Notes under the pieces: generated by a model | Seen by the model: only the letters and a program-made list of their open reading frames with translations | Told to the model about the DNA's origin: nothing | The model's database searches: none | Origin: an uncultured Lachnospiraceae bacterium | GTDB lineage: Bacteria; Bacillota; Clostridia; Lachnospirales; Lachnospiraceae | Direction of reading: 5' to 3' | Length of the DNA stretch: 5,806 bases | NCBI GenBank assembly: GCA_947651335.1 | Contig: CANSYV010000110.1 | Location: forward strand, 1 to 5,806 | Translations under genes and position numbers: made by a program | Shown: positions 5,789 to 5,806 of the stretch, piece by piece | How positions within the stretch are numbered: position 1 is the stretch's first letter | Layout of the letters: each line of letters starts with the position of its first letter

Positions 5789-5806
5789 CGAGAAGAAAAT
5801 AAATTA

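Noticed and set aside
1..5806. Mobile element, CRISPR array, tRNA or rRNA
   Set aside because: No transposase or integrase motifs, no regularly spaced repeats, and no tRNA-like cloverleaf or rRNA-like conserved stretch were seen on either strand by eye.

Overview
The window looks like a chromosomal segment of a Gram-positive anaerobe of the class Clostridia, most likely Lachnospiraceae-like. This is inferred from strong AAGGAG(G) ribosome sites in front of nearly every gene, a moderate base composition, a clostridial-type citrate lyase maturation gene pair and a cysteine-rich ferredoxin-like protein. No rRNA, tRNA, CRISPR array, insertion sequence or integrase is visible.

There are two convergent blocks. 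The left block (about 1-3133, + strand) holds four genes in tight order: a 237-residue protein with two [4Fe-4S] motifs and an extra cysteine-rich region (102-815), a sodium:solute symporter of the SSF family (832-2253), an 83-residue protein with two predicted membrane helices (2268-2519), and a 178-residue soluble protein I do not recognise (2597-3133). The first three are separated by only 14-16 bases, and two of the ribosome sites overlap the previous stop codon. They are very probably one transcript, and the fourth follows after 77 bases. The likely theme is sodium-driven uptake of an organic solute with a redox protein alongside. The substrate cannot be read from the sequence, and this block holds the least described genes of the window. 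Its leader (1-101) is unusual: the only good ribosome site serves a seven-codon mini-ORF whose stop overlaps the start of the ferredoxin-like gene.

The right block (5677-3255, - strand) is a citrate lyase maturation operon. citC (acetate:citrate lyase ligase) is followed, with an ATGA overlap, by a citX-citG fusion. CitG makes the prosthetic-group precursor, CitX attaches it to the acyl carrier subunit, and CitC acetylates it, so together they activate apo-citrate lyase. The lyase structural genes citDEF are not in the window. A candidate sigma-A promoter precedes citC, directly abutting a leftward intrinsic terminator (5759-5788) that ends a gene lying beyond the right edge.

The blocks meet at 3134-3254, where a long near-perfect hairpin (3177-3217) probably terminates transcription from both sides.
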